Shown here: positions 1 to 10,368 of the stretch, in pieces
Position numbering within the stretch: position 1 is the first letter of the stretch
How the letters are laid out: each line of letters begins with the position of its first letter
Assembly: GCA_014762505.1 (NCBI GenBank)
Contig: JABURS010000033.1
Span: forward strand, 47,040 to 111,039
Direction: 5' to 3'
Source of the DNA: Chromatiales bacterium
GTDB taxonomy: Bacteria > Pseudomonadota > Gammaproteobacteria > SpSt-1174
DNA length: 64,000 nucleotides
The notes under the pieces: generated by a model
What the model saw: only the letters and a program-made list of their open reading frames with translations
Told to the model about the DNA's origin: nothing
Databases searched by the model: none
Position numbers and translations under genes: made by a program

Positions 1-1315
1 AGCGCAGTGTCGTGTAGTACTCCTTGCGTGAAAGCAGCGGCAGCACCTCTTTCATCTCCACCAGGCTGTTCGGATCCTTGCCCAGGCGTCGCGCCAGTGA
101 GCGGGCATCGTACAGATGCCCCATGCCGATGTTGTAGGCCATGAGTGCGAACCAGATGCGGTCCCGTTCCGGGATCTCCTCGGGCAGGCGCTGCATCAGG
201 TTGGCGAGATAGCGTGCGCCGCCCTCGATGCTCTGTGCCGGATCGAGCCGGTTGTCCACGCCCACCTCTTCGGCGGTGATGAGGGTGAGCATCATGATGC
301 CGCGTACCCCGGTGGGGCTGCGTGCCGCCGGCTCCCAGTGGGATTCCTGGTAGGCCTGGGCGGCGAGTATGGTCCAGGGGATGTCCTGCGCCGCGGCGGC
401 CTTTTCGAACAGGCGGCGGTACTGCGGCAGGCGGTCTTCCAGCCGGCGCTGGAAGGCGCGCAGGTCGACGTAGTCGAAGGTGTCGATGTGGCCGTAGCTG
501 CGGTGGTAGGCGCGCGCCAGGGTGCCGTCGGCCTCGATCCTGCCAAACCATTCCTCCAGGTAGGCGCCCAGTGCCTCGGCACCTTCCGGCAGTACCCAGG
601 CCAGCGGCTGTTCCTCGGAGATGGCAAAGGGCACGATCAGCTCGGGCAGGTAGCGCCGGTTGATCATCACGATGTTCGAGTCCGCCACCGTGCAGTCCAG
701 CTTGCCGTCCGCCACGCGCTGGAAGATTTCCTCGGTGGAGTAGCGGTTGGTCACCTTCCAGGTCAGCTCGGGGTGGTCCTGTTTCAGTTCCTCCAGCCGC
801 TCCACGTAACTGCTCTCGCCGATCACCATCAGCGAGGCCTGCGGCAGTTCCGCGATGCTGTCCGGCACGAAGCCCTGGCGGTGGCAGACCACCTGCTGCT
901 GGATCTGCTGGTAGCTGGGGCCGAAGCGGTAGCGCGCCGCGCGCTGCGCGGTGCGGGTGAGCCCGGCGGCGGCAAGGTGGCCCTCGCCGCGTTCCACCGC
1001 GGCCAGCACCGCCTCCACGCTGTCGACGTAACGGTAGCGTACCGGCACCCCCAGCGACTCGGCGAGTGCCGCCGTGAGCCGGTACTCGAAGCCGTTCAGG
1101 CCGTCACGATCCTCGTATACGGTGGTCGGCGCGTTGCGCGTGATCACCACCAGCTCGCCTTCCTCGCGAATGCTCTGCGGGCTGATGGCCACGGGTGCCA
1201 CCTTGTCCACGCGCGCCTCGCCGTCCTCCGGCGTCTCCGCCGAGCAGGCAAAGAGCAGGGGCAGGGCCAGCAGGCTGGCCAGGCGTTTCAGGGTCTGTCC
1301 GGGCGGCAGGGGCAT
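1..1315 (-). CDS. mltF: Membrane-bound lytic murein transglycosylase F, 3' end cut by window edge
   Basis: Periplasmic enzyme that cleaves the MurNAc-GlcNAc bond of peptidoglycan to give 1,6-anhydro ends. The reading frame starts at an ATG at 1315 and runs off the window after about 438 codons. A lipobox-like LFAC with Cys24 follows a hydrophobic leader, suggesting a lipoprotein. An N-terminal solute-binding-protein-type domain begins near VVITRNAPTTVYE. A C-terminal lytic transglycosylase domain carries the catalytic YQESHW motif, followed by SPTGVRGIMML and an AYNIGMGHLYDA segment. Both domains in this order define MltF. A second MltF lies at 41022-42470. Only the last residues are missing. 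Confidence 0.93.
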   Translation of the reverse strand, partial: MPLPPGQTLKRLASLLALPLLFACSAETPEDGEARVDKVAPVAISPQSIREEGELVVITRNAPTTVYEDRDGLNGFEYRLTAALAESLGVPVRYRYVDSVEAVLAAVERGEGHLAAAGLTRTAQRAARYRFGPSYQQIQQQVVCHRQGFVPDSIAELPQASLMVIGESSYVERLEELKQDHPELTWKVTNRYSTEEIFQRVADGKLDCTVADSNIVMINRRYLPELIVPFAISEEQPLAWVLPEGAEALGAYLEEWFGRIEADGTLARAYHRSYGHIDTFDYVDLRAFQRRLEDRLPQYRRLFEKAAAAQDIPWTILAAQAYQESHWEPAARSPTGVRGIMMLTLITAEEVGVDNRLDPAQSIEGGARYLANLMQRLPEEIPERDRIWFALMAYNIGMGHLYDARSLARRLGKDPNSLVEMKEVLPLLSRKEYYTTLR

Positions 1316-1454
1316 GGAGGCTCCTTGTGATTCTTGTTTAAGAACAGCACCCTAGCATATGTTGCCGGGGGGCTTGTACGCCGGCAGGCGGGATGATCGT
1401 GCCGGGCTAAAGCCTGGGTCGCCGGGGCCGCTAACCTGCCAGAGGTATTGACCC

Positions 1455-2363
1455 ATGCGCACCCTGTTTCTCCTGATCATGTTATTGCCGCTCTGCGCCC
1501 AGGCCGCGGCGCAGCGCTACGAGGCCCGCTTCGACAAGGCGGACTGGACGGTCGAGCGTGGCGGGGCGCGCTGCGTGGTGCGACAGGTGATCCCGCGCTA
1601 CGGCGAGGTGCGCTTCCTGCAGGAAGCGGGCGGGGCGCTGGAATTCCGGCTCACGGCGCACCATGGCCCGTCGCGGGAGATACCGGTGTCGGTGCGTACG
1701 GAGGCGCCATCCTGGCGCGCAGGGGCACAGGCCGAGCTGCTGGGCGAGCTGCCGCTGGTGAGCGGGCGGCCCTCCATGCTGGTGGCGCAGGATGCGGCCC
1801 TGCGCCTGCTGCTGGAGCTGGAGGCCGGGCGCGTCCCGGTGCTGAGCTATGACGACTGGACGCAGCCGTCACGCCGTATCGAGGTGGCGATCTCACCGAT
1901 CCGGTTCCTGGCGGCGCTGACCACCTTCCGTGACTGTCTCGACGACTTGCCGCCGCCGGCCACCGTGGCCTTCGTCATGCCCGAGGCGGAGTCACCTCCC
2001 GAGGTGGAGGCCGCGGCACCGCCCCCCGACAGCGCGGAACGCGAGGCGCGCCGGCGCGAACTCAGGTACCGCATCCTCAGCGGCGGGCGCAACGAGACGG
2101 TGCGCATCCGTCTGCCCGGAGAGGCCGGCGGCAGTGCCGAGATCACCGCGATTGCCGAACCCGAGCCCGCACCACTGCAAGACTCCGTGGGCGATGACGG
2201 CAAGGCGGACGATGGCGATCCTGTCGCCACACCCGAGCCGCTGGCCGTCTCGCCGCCGGTCCCGCAGAACGATGGTGAGGCCATGGACGGCGAGGCGAAG
2301 GCCGACGTCGGCGTGGTCTTCCCGGGTGGTCTGCGCACCGAACCGCCGCCTGCGGCAGAGTAG
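1455..2363 (+). CDS. Secreted protein with MotY N-terminal-like domain but no OmpA domain
   Basis: 302 residues. The first ~20 (MRTLFLLIMLLPLCAQAAA) form a signal peptide. Residues ~20-165 follow the pattern of the MotY N-terminal domain: W-x-x-E-x-x-x-x-x-C, an IPRYG turn, a GG-L-x-F-x-L strand, an LG...P...AL-LL-L-G-P core and a closing F-x-x-C-L-x-x-L. In MotY this domain is part of the T-ring around sodium-driven flagellar motors and precedes a peptidoglycan-binding OmpA domain. Here residues ~170-302 are instead a low-complexity Pro/Glu/Asp/Ala tail with no recognisable fold. The assignment rests on pattern memory, not a search. It precedes argG and has no flagellar neighbours. Confidence 0.6.
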   Translation: MRTLFLLIMLLPLCAQAAAQRYEARFDKADWTVERGGARCVVRQVIPRYGEVRFLQEAGGALEFRLTAHHGPSREIPVSVRTEAPSWRAGAQAELLGELPLVSGRPSMLVAQDAALRLLLELEAGRVPVLSYDDWTQPSRRIEVAISPIRFLAALTTFRDCLDDLPPPATVAFVMPEAESPPEVEAAAPPPDSAEREARRRELRYRILSGGRNETVRIRLPGEAGGSAEITAIAEPEPAPLQDSVGDDGKADDGDPVATPEPLAVSPPVPQNDGEAMDGEAKADVGVVFPGGLRTEPPPAAE

Positions 2364-2392
2364 GCGCAAGCGCGACGCTTTTCCCGTATAAT
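2363..2392 (+). promoter_or_regulatory. Candidate sigma-70 promoter of argG
   Basis: A perfect TATAAT hexamer at 2387-2392 lies 66 bases before the argG start, just after the upstream gene stops. No good -35 hexamer is visible 17-18 bases upstream, so the call rests on the -10 alone. Confidence 0.5.
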
Positions 2393-2457
2393 CCCGGGCT
2401 TTCATGTCCGCCGTTCGGCGGGCCGAACAACACACGCGATTACCCGGGGAACACTCC

Positions 2458-3675
<1,218 letters not shown>

Positions 3676-3689
3676 GCGGGGATCGGCGG

Positions 3690-4442
3690 GTGAGGCAGTG
3701 GCGAGTCTGGCGCCGCCTGGCAATCGGCCTGCTGGCGCTCGGCCTGTCGGGCTGTGCCACCGTTCGGGGCACGCCCGACCCGCGCGACCCCTGGGAGGGC
3801 TACAACCGCGCGATGTTCGAGTTCAACGACGCGGTGGACCGCGCCGTGCTCAAGCCGGCTGCAAAGGGCTATCGCGCCATCACGCCCAAGGCGGTGGATG
3901 ACAGCGTCTCCAATTTCTTTTCCAACCTCGGTGACATCCCCAACGCACTGAACAATGCCCTGCAGGGCAAGTTCCTGCGCTCCCTGCAGGACATCAACCG
4001 CGTGGTCTACAACACCACCTTCGGCATCGGCGGGCTGTTCGACGTGGCCTCGCACATGGGGCTGCCCAAGAGCAACGAGGACTTCGGCCAGACCCTCGGG
4101 GTCTGGGGCGTGGATACCGGCCCCTACCTGGTGCTGCCCATCCTCGGTCCGAGCACCCTGCGCGATACCGGCGGGCGCCTGGTGGACGGCTATACGCATC
4201 CGCTGCGCGCGGTGGACGACGAGACGCTGGTGTGGTCGCTCGCGGTGCTGCGGGCCATCGACATCCGTGCCGACCTGCTCGATGTCGAGAAGCGGGTGGA
4301 CGAGGTGGCCTTCGACCGTTACATCACCATCCGCAACGGCTATCTCGATCGCCGCGAATACCTGATTTATGACGGCAATCCGCCGCGGTCGGAGGAAGAC
4401 GACCTGCTACGCGAGCTGGAGCGCATCGAGTCGGGCGGCTGA
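3690..4442 (+). CDS. mlaA: MlaA (VacJ) outer-membrane phospholipid-transport lipoprotein
   Basis: Outer-membrane component of the Mla retrograde pathway, which removes mislocalised phospholipid from the outer leaflet and hands it to MlaC. With a GTG start at 3690 the product is 250 residues, with a signal peptide ending in a LSGC lipobox. It shows the family core DPWEGYNRAMFEFNDAVDR, then FFSNLGDIPNALNNALQGK, and GVWGVDTGPYLVLPILGPS. No mlaBCDEF genes are in the window, which is common because mlaA is often unlinked. The start is uncertain: no ATG fits, and the GTG follows a purine-rich GGGGATCGGCGG. Confidence 0.93.
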   Translation: MRQWRVWRRLAIGLLALGLSGCATVRGTPDPRDPWEGYNRAMFEFNDAVDRAVLKPAAKGYRAITPKAVDDSVSNFFSNLGDIPNALNNALQGKFLRSLQDINRVVYNTTFGIGGLFDVASHMGLPKSNEDFGQTLGVWGVDTGPYLVLPILGPSTLRDTGGRLVDGYTHPLRAVDDETLVWSLAVLRAIDIRADLLDVEKRVDEVAFDRYITIRNGYLDRREYLIYDGNPPRSEEDDLLRELERIESGG

Positions 4443-4527
4443 CGCCGGGGCGGCGGGCCGGCATGCTATGCTTGAGGCCTGTTGCCATCACCCCCAGCGA
4501 CCGTCATCCGCAAGCGCCAACCCAGTC

Positions 4528-5064
4528 ATGTACGCCACCATCCGCCCCTTTCTCGAACTCTGCGTGATGAGCCGCGGTCCGCAGGACCTGCCGGCCTCGC
4601 CGGCCTGGCTCGTCATCGCCACCCTGGGCTATTTCGCCGTCGGCGCCGCCATGGCCTGGCCGCTGTACCCGCCCGGCCTGGCACTGCTGTCGGCAATGCT
4701 GGACGTGGCCCTGCTGTTCGGCCTCACCGCCGCCCTGCTGGCCTGGCGCGGCCTGCTCGCCCGCTGGTTGCAGACCGTCCTGGCCCTGGCCGCCAGCGGC
4801 CTGGTCATGGGGCTGGTGGCCCTGCCCATCGTCTTCCACCTCTACCGTGCCGTCATCTCCGGTGAGGAGGCCGCCTTCGCGGCCCTGGTCTACTGGGTGC
4901 TGGTGGGCTGGATTGTGGCCGTCTACGGCTTCGTCTTCACCCACGCCCTGTCGCTGCGGTCGCGCTGGACGGGCCTGGGGGTGGCGCTGGGCTATTTCGT
5001 GGTGAGCTGGGTCGTCATGCAGGCGGCCTTTCCCTCGGGTCAGCTCGGCGGGACGGAGGGCTAG
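4528..5064 (+). CDS. Conserved integral membrane protein, function unknown
   Basis: 178 residues with about five hydrophobic segments. It opens with MYATIRPFLELCVMSRGPQD, a short amphipathic lead seen in a family of small gammaproteobacterial inner-membrane proteins of unknown role (Yip1-like topology). The ATG at 4528 is preferred to one at 4462 because the conserved-looking N-terminus begins here. It ends four bases before mpl, so the two are probably co-transcribed. Nothing catalytic is visible. Confidence 0.75.
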   Translation: MYATIRPFLELCVMSRGPQDLPASPAWLVIATLGYFAVGAAMAWPLYPPGLALLSAMLDVALLFGLTAALLAWRGLLARWLQTVLALAASGLVMGLVALPIVFHLYRAVISGEEAAFAALVYWVLVGWIVAVYGFVFTHALSLRSRWTGLGVALGYFVVSWVVMQAAFPSGQLGGTEG

Positions 5065-5067
5065 GAC

Positions 5068-6441
5068 ATGCACATCCACATCCTCGGCATCTGCGGCACC
5101 TTCATGGGCGGCATCGCGGCCCTGGCCAGGGCAGCCGGTCACGAGGTGACGGGCTCGGACGCCAATGTCTACCCGCCCATGTCCACCCAGCTCGAGGCCC
5201 TGGGCATCGAGATCTTCCAGGGCTATGAGCCCGCCCATCTCGACCCGGTGCCGGACTGCGTGGTGATCGGCAACGTGATGTCGCGCGGCAACCCGGCCGT
5301 GGAGCATGTGCTCAATCGCCGCATCCCCTATACCTCGGGCCCCCAGTGGCTGGCCGAACACGTCCTGAGGGACCGCTGGGTGCTGGGCGTGGCCGGCACC
5401 CACGGCAAGACCACCACCGCCAGCCTGCTGGCCTGGATCCTCGAGGCCACCGGGCTGGCCCCCGGGTTTCTCATCGGCGGGGTGCCGGAGAACTTCGGCG
5501 TCTCCGCGCGCCTGGGCGAGGGGCCGTTCTTCGTGGTCGAGGCCGACGAGTACGACACGGCCTTCTTCGACAAGCGCTCCAAGTTCGTGCACTACCGCCC
5601 GCGCACCCTGGTGCTGAACAACCTCGAGTTCGATCATGCCGACATCTTCGACGATCTCGAGGCCATCCAGCGCCAGTTCCATCACCTGGTGCGCACCGTG
5701 CCCGGCGAGGGGCTGATCGTGGCCAACGCCATGGATGACAACCTCGAGCATACCCTGGCGCGCGGCTGCTGGACCCCGGTGGAGGGCTTTGCCATCGACC
5801 GCGGCGAGTGGCAGGCCGAACCGCTGGCGGCCGACGGTTCGCGCTTCCGGGTGCTGCAGCATGGCAAGGACGTGGGGACGGTGGACTGGGCGCTGATCGG
5901 CGAGCACAACATGATGAACGCCCTGGCGGCGATCGCCGCCGCCCGCCATGCCGGGGTGCCGGCCCAGCATGCCGTCGATGCCCTGGGCGACTTCGCCGGC
6001 ATCAAGCGACGCATGCAGCTGCGCGCCGAGGTCGGCGGGGTACGCGTGTACGACGACTTCGCCCACCACCCCACGGCGATCCGCACCACCCTGGCCGGGC
6101 TGCGGGCACGGGTGGGCGGGGAGCGCATCGTCGCCGTGCTGGAGCCGCGTTCCAACACCATGCGCATGGGCGTGCACCGGGACAGCCTTGCCCCGGCCCT
6201 GGCCGGGGCCGACGAGGTGCTGCTCTACGCCCCGCCGGGACTCGGCTGGTCGCTGGACGCCGTGGCCGAGGGGCTGGGCGGGCACGGCAGGGTCTGCGCG
6301 AGTGTCGAGGCGATCGTCGAGCACCTGGTCGCCCATGCCGCCCCGGGCGATCACCTGCTGATCCTCAGCAACGGCAGTTTCGACGGGCTGCACGAGACCC
6401 TCATCCGCCGCCTCGGCGAGACCACGGAGGGGCAGGGATGA
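5068..6441 (+). CDS. mpl: UDP-N-acetylmuramate:L-alanyl-gamma-D-glutamyl-meso-diaminopimelate ligase
   Basis: Recycles cell-wall tripeptide by ligating it to UDP-MurNAc, bypassing MurC, D and E. 457 residues, full length. An N-terminal nucleotide-fold start HILGICGTFMGG, the Mur-ligase P-loop GTHGKTTT at 110-117, the central EADEYDTAFFDKRSKF and the C-terminal YDDFAHHPTAI typical of the MurC/Mpl branch are all present. MurC itself would lie in a dcw cluster, which this is not. It is followed after about 50 bases by the kinase gene. Confidence 0.96.
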   Translation: MHIHILGICGTFMGGIAALARAAGHEVTGSDANVYPPMSTQLEALGIEIFQGYEPAHLDPVPDCVVIGNVMSRGNPAVEHVLNRRIPYTSGPQWLAEHVLRDRWVLGVAGTHGKTTTASLLAWILEATGLAPGFLIGGVPENFGVSARLGEGPFFVVEADEYDTAFFDKRSKFVHYRPRTLVLNNLEFDHADIFDDLEAIQRQFHHLVRTVPGEGLIVANAMDDNLEHTLARGCWTPVEGFAIDRGEWQAEPLAADGSRFRVLQHGKDVGTVDWALIGEHNMMNALAAIAAARHAGVPAQHAVDALGDFAGIKRRMQLRAEVGGVRVYDDFAHHPTAIRTTLAGLRARVGGERIVAVLEPRSNTMRMGVHRDSLAPALAGADEVLLYAPPGLGWSLDAVAEGLGGHGRVCASVEAIVEHLVAHAAPGDHLLILSNGSFDGLHETLIRRLGETTEGQG

Positions 6442-6493
6442 CGTGGCCGGACTCCTTGGGTATGCTGGTCCGATTCAACCTTGAAGTGCCCTC

Positions 6494-7798
6494 ATGCTAG
6501 AACTGCAGCCCCGCACCGAGCCGGACCAGATCGGCAAGTACATCATCAAGCGTCGCATCGGGCGTGGCAGCATGGGCGTGGTCTACGAGGGCTATGACCC
6601 CTTCGTGCAGCGCCCCGTGGCGATCAAGGTCGCGAGCCCCGAGGCCAGCGATCCGGCCACCAAGCGCCGCTTCCAGCGCTCCTTCTTCATCGAGGCACAT
6701 GCGGCCGGCAATCTGCATCATCCCAACATCGTCTCGGTGTACGACGCCGGTATCGATGGCGTGCAGAACTACATCGTCATGGAGCTGGTGCAGGGCAAGA
6801 CCCTGCAGGTCTTCACCCGCGGCGACGAGCTGCTGGACGTGGACAAGGCCGTGGACGTCGTCTTCAAGTGCTGCAAGGCGCTGGACTACGCGCACCGCGA
6901 GGGCGTGGTGCACCGCGACATCAAGCCCAGCAACATCATGCTCACCGACGACGGCACGGTGAAGATCATGGACTTCGGCATCGCCCAGCTCGAACAGCTG
7001 GACGAGACCCAGCCGGTGGGGTTGATCGGCTCGCCCAACTACATGTCGCCCGAGCAGGTGAAGGACGAGCCCGTCGGGCCGCAGAGCGACATCTACTCGC
7101 TGGGCGTGGTGATGTTCGGCCTGCTCACGCGTCGCCTGCCCTTCGAAGCCGACACCTACCACTCGCTGGTCTACCAGATCGTGCACAACGCACCGCCCTC
7201 GATCCGCGACTTCCGGCCCGACCTGCCCGAGGCGCTGGACCAGGTGGTGCAGAAGGCCCTGGCCAAGCGCCTGGAAGACCGTTACCAGAACGGCGTGGAG
7301 TTCGCCGCCGACCTCAGCCGCCTGTTCGACCAGCTGCGCCTGGCCGGTCGCCAGATCGAGAACCTCGAGCGGCGCGACATGCTCACCCAGCTCGATTTCT
7401 TCCGCGACTTCACCATGGAGGAGATCCAGGAGGTGATGTACGCCGCCACCTGGGTGAACTTCGAGGCCGGCGATACCGTCATCAACGAGGGCGACATCGA
7501 CGACACCTTCTACATCATCGTCAACGGCTCGGCGGTGGTGGAGAAGGGTGGCCGGCCCATCGGCTGGCTCAACTCCGGCGACTGCTTCGGCGAGATCGGC
7601 TTCATCACCCACCAGCGGCGCACGGCCACCATCATCGCCGAGAGCCCGCTCACGCTGATGAAGATCAACGCCACCCTCATCGGCCAGGCCTCCGATCACT
7701 GCCAGCTGCGCTACTACAAGGCCTTCACCGAGACGCTCATCCGCCGTCTCTCCGAGACCAACAAGCTGCTGGCCAAGGAACAGGAGCGCGAGGGGTGA
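6494..7798 (+). CDS. Ser/Thr protein kinase fused to a cyclic-nucleotide-binding domain
   Basis: 434 residues, soluble. Residues ~16-285 are a complete eukaryotic-like kinase: glycine loop GRGSMG at 23-28, ATP-anchoring Lys45, catalytic loop HRDIKPSN at 140-147 and DFG at 160-162 with SPNYMSPEQ after it. Residues ~303-420 are a cAMP/CRP-type binding fold with [12 protein letters not shown] and a phosphate-cassette-like GDCFGEIGF...RRTAT. No transmembrane or PASTA segment is seen. The cNMP domain probably gates the kinase, by inference from architecture. It sits between mpl and ubiX, and its stop overlaps the ubiX start (GTGA). Substrates cannot be deduced. Confidence 0.92.
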   Translation: MLELQPRTEPDQIGKYIIKRRIGRGSMGVVYEGYDPFVQRPVAIKVASPEASDPATKRRFQRSFFIEAHAAGNLHHPNIVSVYDAGIDGVQNYIVMELVQGKTLQVFTRGDELLDVDKAVDVVFKCCKALDYAHREGVVHRDIKPSNIMLTDDGTVKIMDFGIAQLEQLDETQPVGLIGSPNYMSPEQVKDEPVGPQSDIYSLGVVMFGLLTRRLPFEADTYHSLVYQIVHNAPPSIRDFRPDLPEALDQVVQKALAKRLEDRYQNGVEFAADLSRLFDQLRLAGRQIENLERRDMLTQLDFFRDFTMEEIQEVMYAATWVNFEAGDTVINEGDIDDTFYIIVNGSAVVEKGGRPIGWLNSGDCFGEIGFITHQRRTATIIAESPLTLMKINATLIGQASDHCQLRYYKAFTETLIRRLSETNKLLAKEQEREG

Positions 7799-8427
7799 CC
7801 CGCCCCCGCGTCGGCTCCGTCGCGCTGGCCATCACCGGGGCCTCCGGTGCGCCCTATGGCCTGCGCCTGCTCGAATGCCTGCTCGGCCAGGGTGTGGAGG
7901 TGCATCTCATGCTCTCCAGGCCCGGCCAGCTCGTCATCGGCATGGAGACCGAGGTGAAGCTGCCGGCGCGCCCGGCGGCGATGCGCCGCTTCCTCGCCGA
8001 ACGCTATGGTGCGGCCGAGGGCCAGCTGCACGTCTACGACCGCGAGCAGTGGACGGCCCCCGTGGCCAGCGGCTCGGCCGTTCCGGATGCCATGGTCGTC
8101 TGTCCCTGCACCACGGCCACGCTCTCGGCCGTGGCCACCGGTGCCAGCCGCTCGCTCATCGAGCGGGCCGCTGACGTGGTGCTCAAGGAACGCCGCCAGC
8201 TCATCCTGGTGGTGCGCGAGACGCCGTTCTCCGAGATCCACCTCGAGAACATGCTGCGCCTCGCGCGCATGGGCGCGGTGATCATGCCCGCCAACCCCGG
8301 TTTCTATCATCGCCCCACGCGCATCGAGGAGCTGGTGGATTTCATGGTCGCGCGCGTGCTCGACCACCTGGGGCTGGAACAGGACCTCGTCGCCCGCTGG
8401 GGCGAGGACGTGCCGGACGATGACTGA
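7795..8427 (+). CDS. ubiX: Flavin prenyltransferase UbiX
   Basis: Makes prenylated FMN from FMN and dimethylallyl phosphate, the cofactor of UbiD decarboxylases in ubiquinone synthesis. 210 residues from a GTG overlapping the kinase stop. It carries the FMN-binding [15 protein letters not shown], the central [20 protein letters not shown] with [15 protein letters not shown], and the [16 protein letters not shown] and IMPANPGFY motifs of the family. The reading frame is open much further upstream, but homology begins only here. No ubiD is in the window. Confidence 0.96.
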   Translation: MTRPRVGSVALAITGASGAPYGLRLLECLLGQGVEVHLMLSRPGQLVIGMETEVKLPARPAAMRRFLAERYGAAEGQLHVYDREQWTAPVASGSAVPDAMVVCPCTTATLSAVATGASRSLIERAADVVLKERRQLILVVRETPFSEIHLENMLRLARMGAVIMPANPGFYHRPTRIEELVDFMVARVLDHLGLEQDLVARWGEDVPDDD

Positions 8428-9013
8428 ATTCGGTACCGAACGCATCCCGCTCTTCCCCCTGCATACCGTGCTGTTCCCAGAGGGGCTGCTGCCCCTGCGC
8501 ATCTTCGAGGCCCGCTACATCGACATGGTGCGCGAGCGCCTGCGCAGCGACGGTGTCTTCGGCATCTGCCAGATCCGCGAGGGCGTGGAGGCCGGCGGGC
8601 CGGCCGAGATCCACACCGTCGGAACCAGCGCGCGCATCGTCGACTGGACGCAGACCCCGGACGGCCTGCTCGGCATCACCGCCTGCGGCGAGCGCCGCTT
8701 TCGCGTTATCGAGAGCCAGGAGGAGGACAACGGCCTGCGCATGGGCGTCATCCAGTGGCTGCCCGGGGAAAATGACACACCGCTGCCACCGGAATTTGAA
8801 TCCCTGGGACAGCTGTGCGAGCGTATCCTGCATGAAATCGGCGGCCCGCTGGCCGAGCACCCGCACTGCGACCGTGCCGGCTGGGTCGGCGCCCGTCTGA
8901 CCGAGCTGCTGCCGCTGGCGCCCGAGGTCAAGCAGGCCCTGCTCGAACAGGCCGATCCCCTGGCCCGGCTGTTCCAGCTGCGCGACGCCATGCTCGAGGC
9001 GCAGACGCGCTGA
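8420..9013 (+). CDS. LON substrate-binding (N-terminal) domain protein
   Basis: 197 residues starting inside the end of ubiX (8-base overlap). It begins with [20 protein letters not shown] followed by FEARY, the signature of the Lon N-terminal domain. The whole protein corresponds to that domain, with no AAA or protease part. Stand-alone LON-domain proteins are common in proteobacteria and their role is undefined, perhaps substrate binding or a protein-quality-control adaptor. Overlaps suggest translation coupled to the kinase and ubiX. Confidence 0.9.
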   Translation: MTEFGTERIPLFPLHTVLFPEGLLPLRIFEARYIDMVRERLRSDGVFGICQIREGVEAGGPAEIHTVGTSARIVDWTQTPDGLLGITACGERRFRVIESQEEDNGLRMGVIQWLPGENDTPLPPEFESLGQLCERILHEIGGPLAEHPHCDRAGWVGARLTELLPLAPEVKQALLEQADPLARLFQLRDAMLEAQTR

Positions 9014-9078
9014 GCGCGCCATTCACCGTTTTCGTCTACGCTCAATCCATTCCTTTACGCACTCTCCGGGAGACTGTC

Positions 9079-9465
9079 TTGGCTACTCTGGAACTCACCG
9101 CTGAAAATTTCGAATCCACCGTCACCGGCAACGACATCGTGATCGTCGATTTCTGGGCCCCCTGGTGCGGCCCCTGCCGCGCCTTTGCGCCCATCTACGA
9201 GTCCATGTCCGAAAAGCACGACGACATCGTCTTCGCCAAGGTCAACACCGAGGAAGAACAGGGCTTGGCCGCCCACTTCCAGATCCGCTCCATCCCCACG
9301 CTCATGATCTTCCGCGAGCAGGTCATCCTCTTCGCCCAGCCCGGCATGCTGTCCGAGGGCCAGTTCGAGGAAGTCATCGGCAAGGTCCGCGAGGTCGACA
9401 TGGCGCAGGTGCACGCCGAGGTCAAGCGTCAGCAGGCCGAGATGGAGCAGGGTGGCCAGGCCTGA
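9079..9465 (+). CDS. Thioredoxin-family protein
   Basis: 128 residues, starting at TTG (9079) after CTCCGGGAGA. The active site WCGPCR gives redox cysteines at 30 and 33, followed by AFAPIYE, and the cis-proline region reads RSIPTLMIF. It has no signal peptide, so it is cytoplasmic. It is longer than classical thioredoxin (~108) by an acidic/glutamine-rich tail ending KRQQAEMEQGGQA, like the TrxC-like thioredoxins found alone in many proteobacteria. The N-terminal zinc cysteines of TrxC are absent. Confidence 0.93.
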   Translation: MATLELTAENFESTVTGNDIVIVDFWAPWCGPCRAFAPIYESMSEKHDDIVFAKVNTEEEQGLAAHFQIRSIPTLMIFREQVILFAQPGMLSEGQFEEVIGKVREVDMAQVHAEVKRQQAEMEQGGQA

Positions 9466-9598
9466 TACCAGGGCTGATAAAGAGCCGAAAACTGCGACGC
9501 GGTTCATTTGTGCATACGGGAATCCCTGCCTATGCTCCCTGTGATGCCCACTGCCGGGCATCGGTACCACCAAAGGGAACAGCAAGGAGAAACAGGCA

Positions 9599-9805
9599 AT
9601 GCGCAATGGAACGGTCAAGTGGTTCGACAACAAGAAGGGTTACGGCTTCATCTCCCCGGAGGACGGCACGCAGGACGTGTTCGTCCACTTTTCCACCATC
9701 CAGATGGATGGCTATCGCACCCTCAATGAAGGCCAGCTCGTCGCCTTCGAGTCGGAGGCGGGAAAGAAGGGCCCCCAGGCCACCCTGGTGACGGCCAGCG
9801 CCTGA
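9599..9805 (+). CDS. Cold-shock-domain protein (CspA family)
   Basis: 68 residues forming a single cold-shock fold that binds single-stranded RNA or DNA. RNP1 KGYGFI is at 13-18 and RNP2 VFVHF at 27-31. A purine-rich AAGGAGAAA lies just before the ATG. A 133-base leader separates it from the thioredoxin gene, typical of csp genes whose leaders respond to temperature, though no thermosensor fold was verified. A strong terminator follows. Confidence 0.95.
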   Translation: MRNGTVKWFDNKKGYGFISPEDGTQDVFVHFSTIQMDGYRTLNEGQLVAFESEAGKKGPQATLVTASA

Positions 9806-9854
9806 CCCGTCGAGCCACAGGCCCTGCGCCACGGGTGCAGCGGCCGAAACAGAA

Positions 9855-9880
9855 ACGCCACGCATCTGCGTGGCGTTTTT
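9855..9880 (+). terminator. Rho-independent terminator of the cold-shock gene
   Basis: Stem ACGCCACGC / GCGTGGCGT with loop ATCT, followed by TTTT, about 50 bases after the stop codon. Confidence 0.9.
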
Positions 9881-9940
9881 CATGGTGGGCCGGACAGGTC
9901 GGGATGTGGCCTGTGCCGCCCTCTGCCGGTGTTCTTCTGC

Positions 9941-10324
9941 TCAGGGTACCGGCACGCGTACCTTGGGCTGCAGGGCCCGGCCCTCGGCGTCGTAGTAGTC
10001 GGGTCCGATCAGGGCCAGACTGCCGCAGGTCTCGCGCAGTTTCAGGACCTGGGCGGCGGGCAGGGCATTGAGGGCCAGATGCACGATCTCGTCCAGGGTG
10101 AGCGCGCACTCGACGCCCTCGATGCGCAGCGTCCAGCCGGGCTCGCCCGAGAGCAGGCTGACGGCCCCCGGATCGCCCACGGCCAGCGGCTTCATGCCGC
10201 TGTAGTGCCCCGCGCAGGCCACCAGCAGGGCCTCGCCCTCGAGCCGGCGGCACGCGCCCCCGGCATCCTCGATCTCGATCGCGCCGTCGGGCAGCGGCGT
10301 GTCCAGTGTCCTGCAGTCGGTCAT
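9941..10324 (-). CDS. Hypothetical protein, 127 residues
   Basis: I do not recognise the family. The product is soluble and acidic, rich in Leu, Ala and Glu, and starts at ATG 10324. Visible features are a predicted beta-rich N-terminal half (AIEIEDAGG, ALLVACAGHYSGM) and a C-terminal helix-strand stretch (ALTLDEIVHLALNALPAAQV) ending in IGPDYYDAEGRALQ. The frame is open in a consistent codon bias, and it lies in a run of minus-strand genes 44 bases before the next. Confidence 0.6.
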   Translation of the reverse strand: MTDCRTLDTPLPDGAIEIEDAGGACRRLEGEALLVACAGHYSGMKPLAVGDPGAVSLLSGEPGWTLRIEGVECALTLDEIVHLALNALPAAQVLKLRETCGSLALIGPDYYDAEGRALQPKVRVPVP

Positions 10325-10368
10325 GGCGTCATGGCTGGGGAAATGGGATACCAGATGTAGCGCGAGCG

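Noticed and set aside
2404..2457. Upstream ATG for argG
   Set aside because: It would add 18 unconserved residues and lacks a ribosome-binding site; the ATG at 2458 has one and gives the family start.
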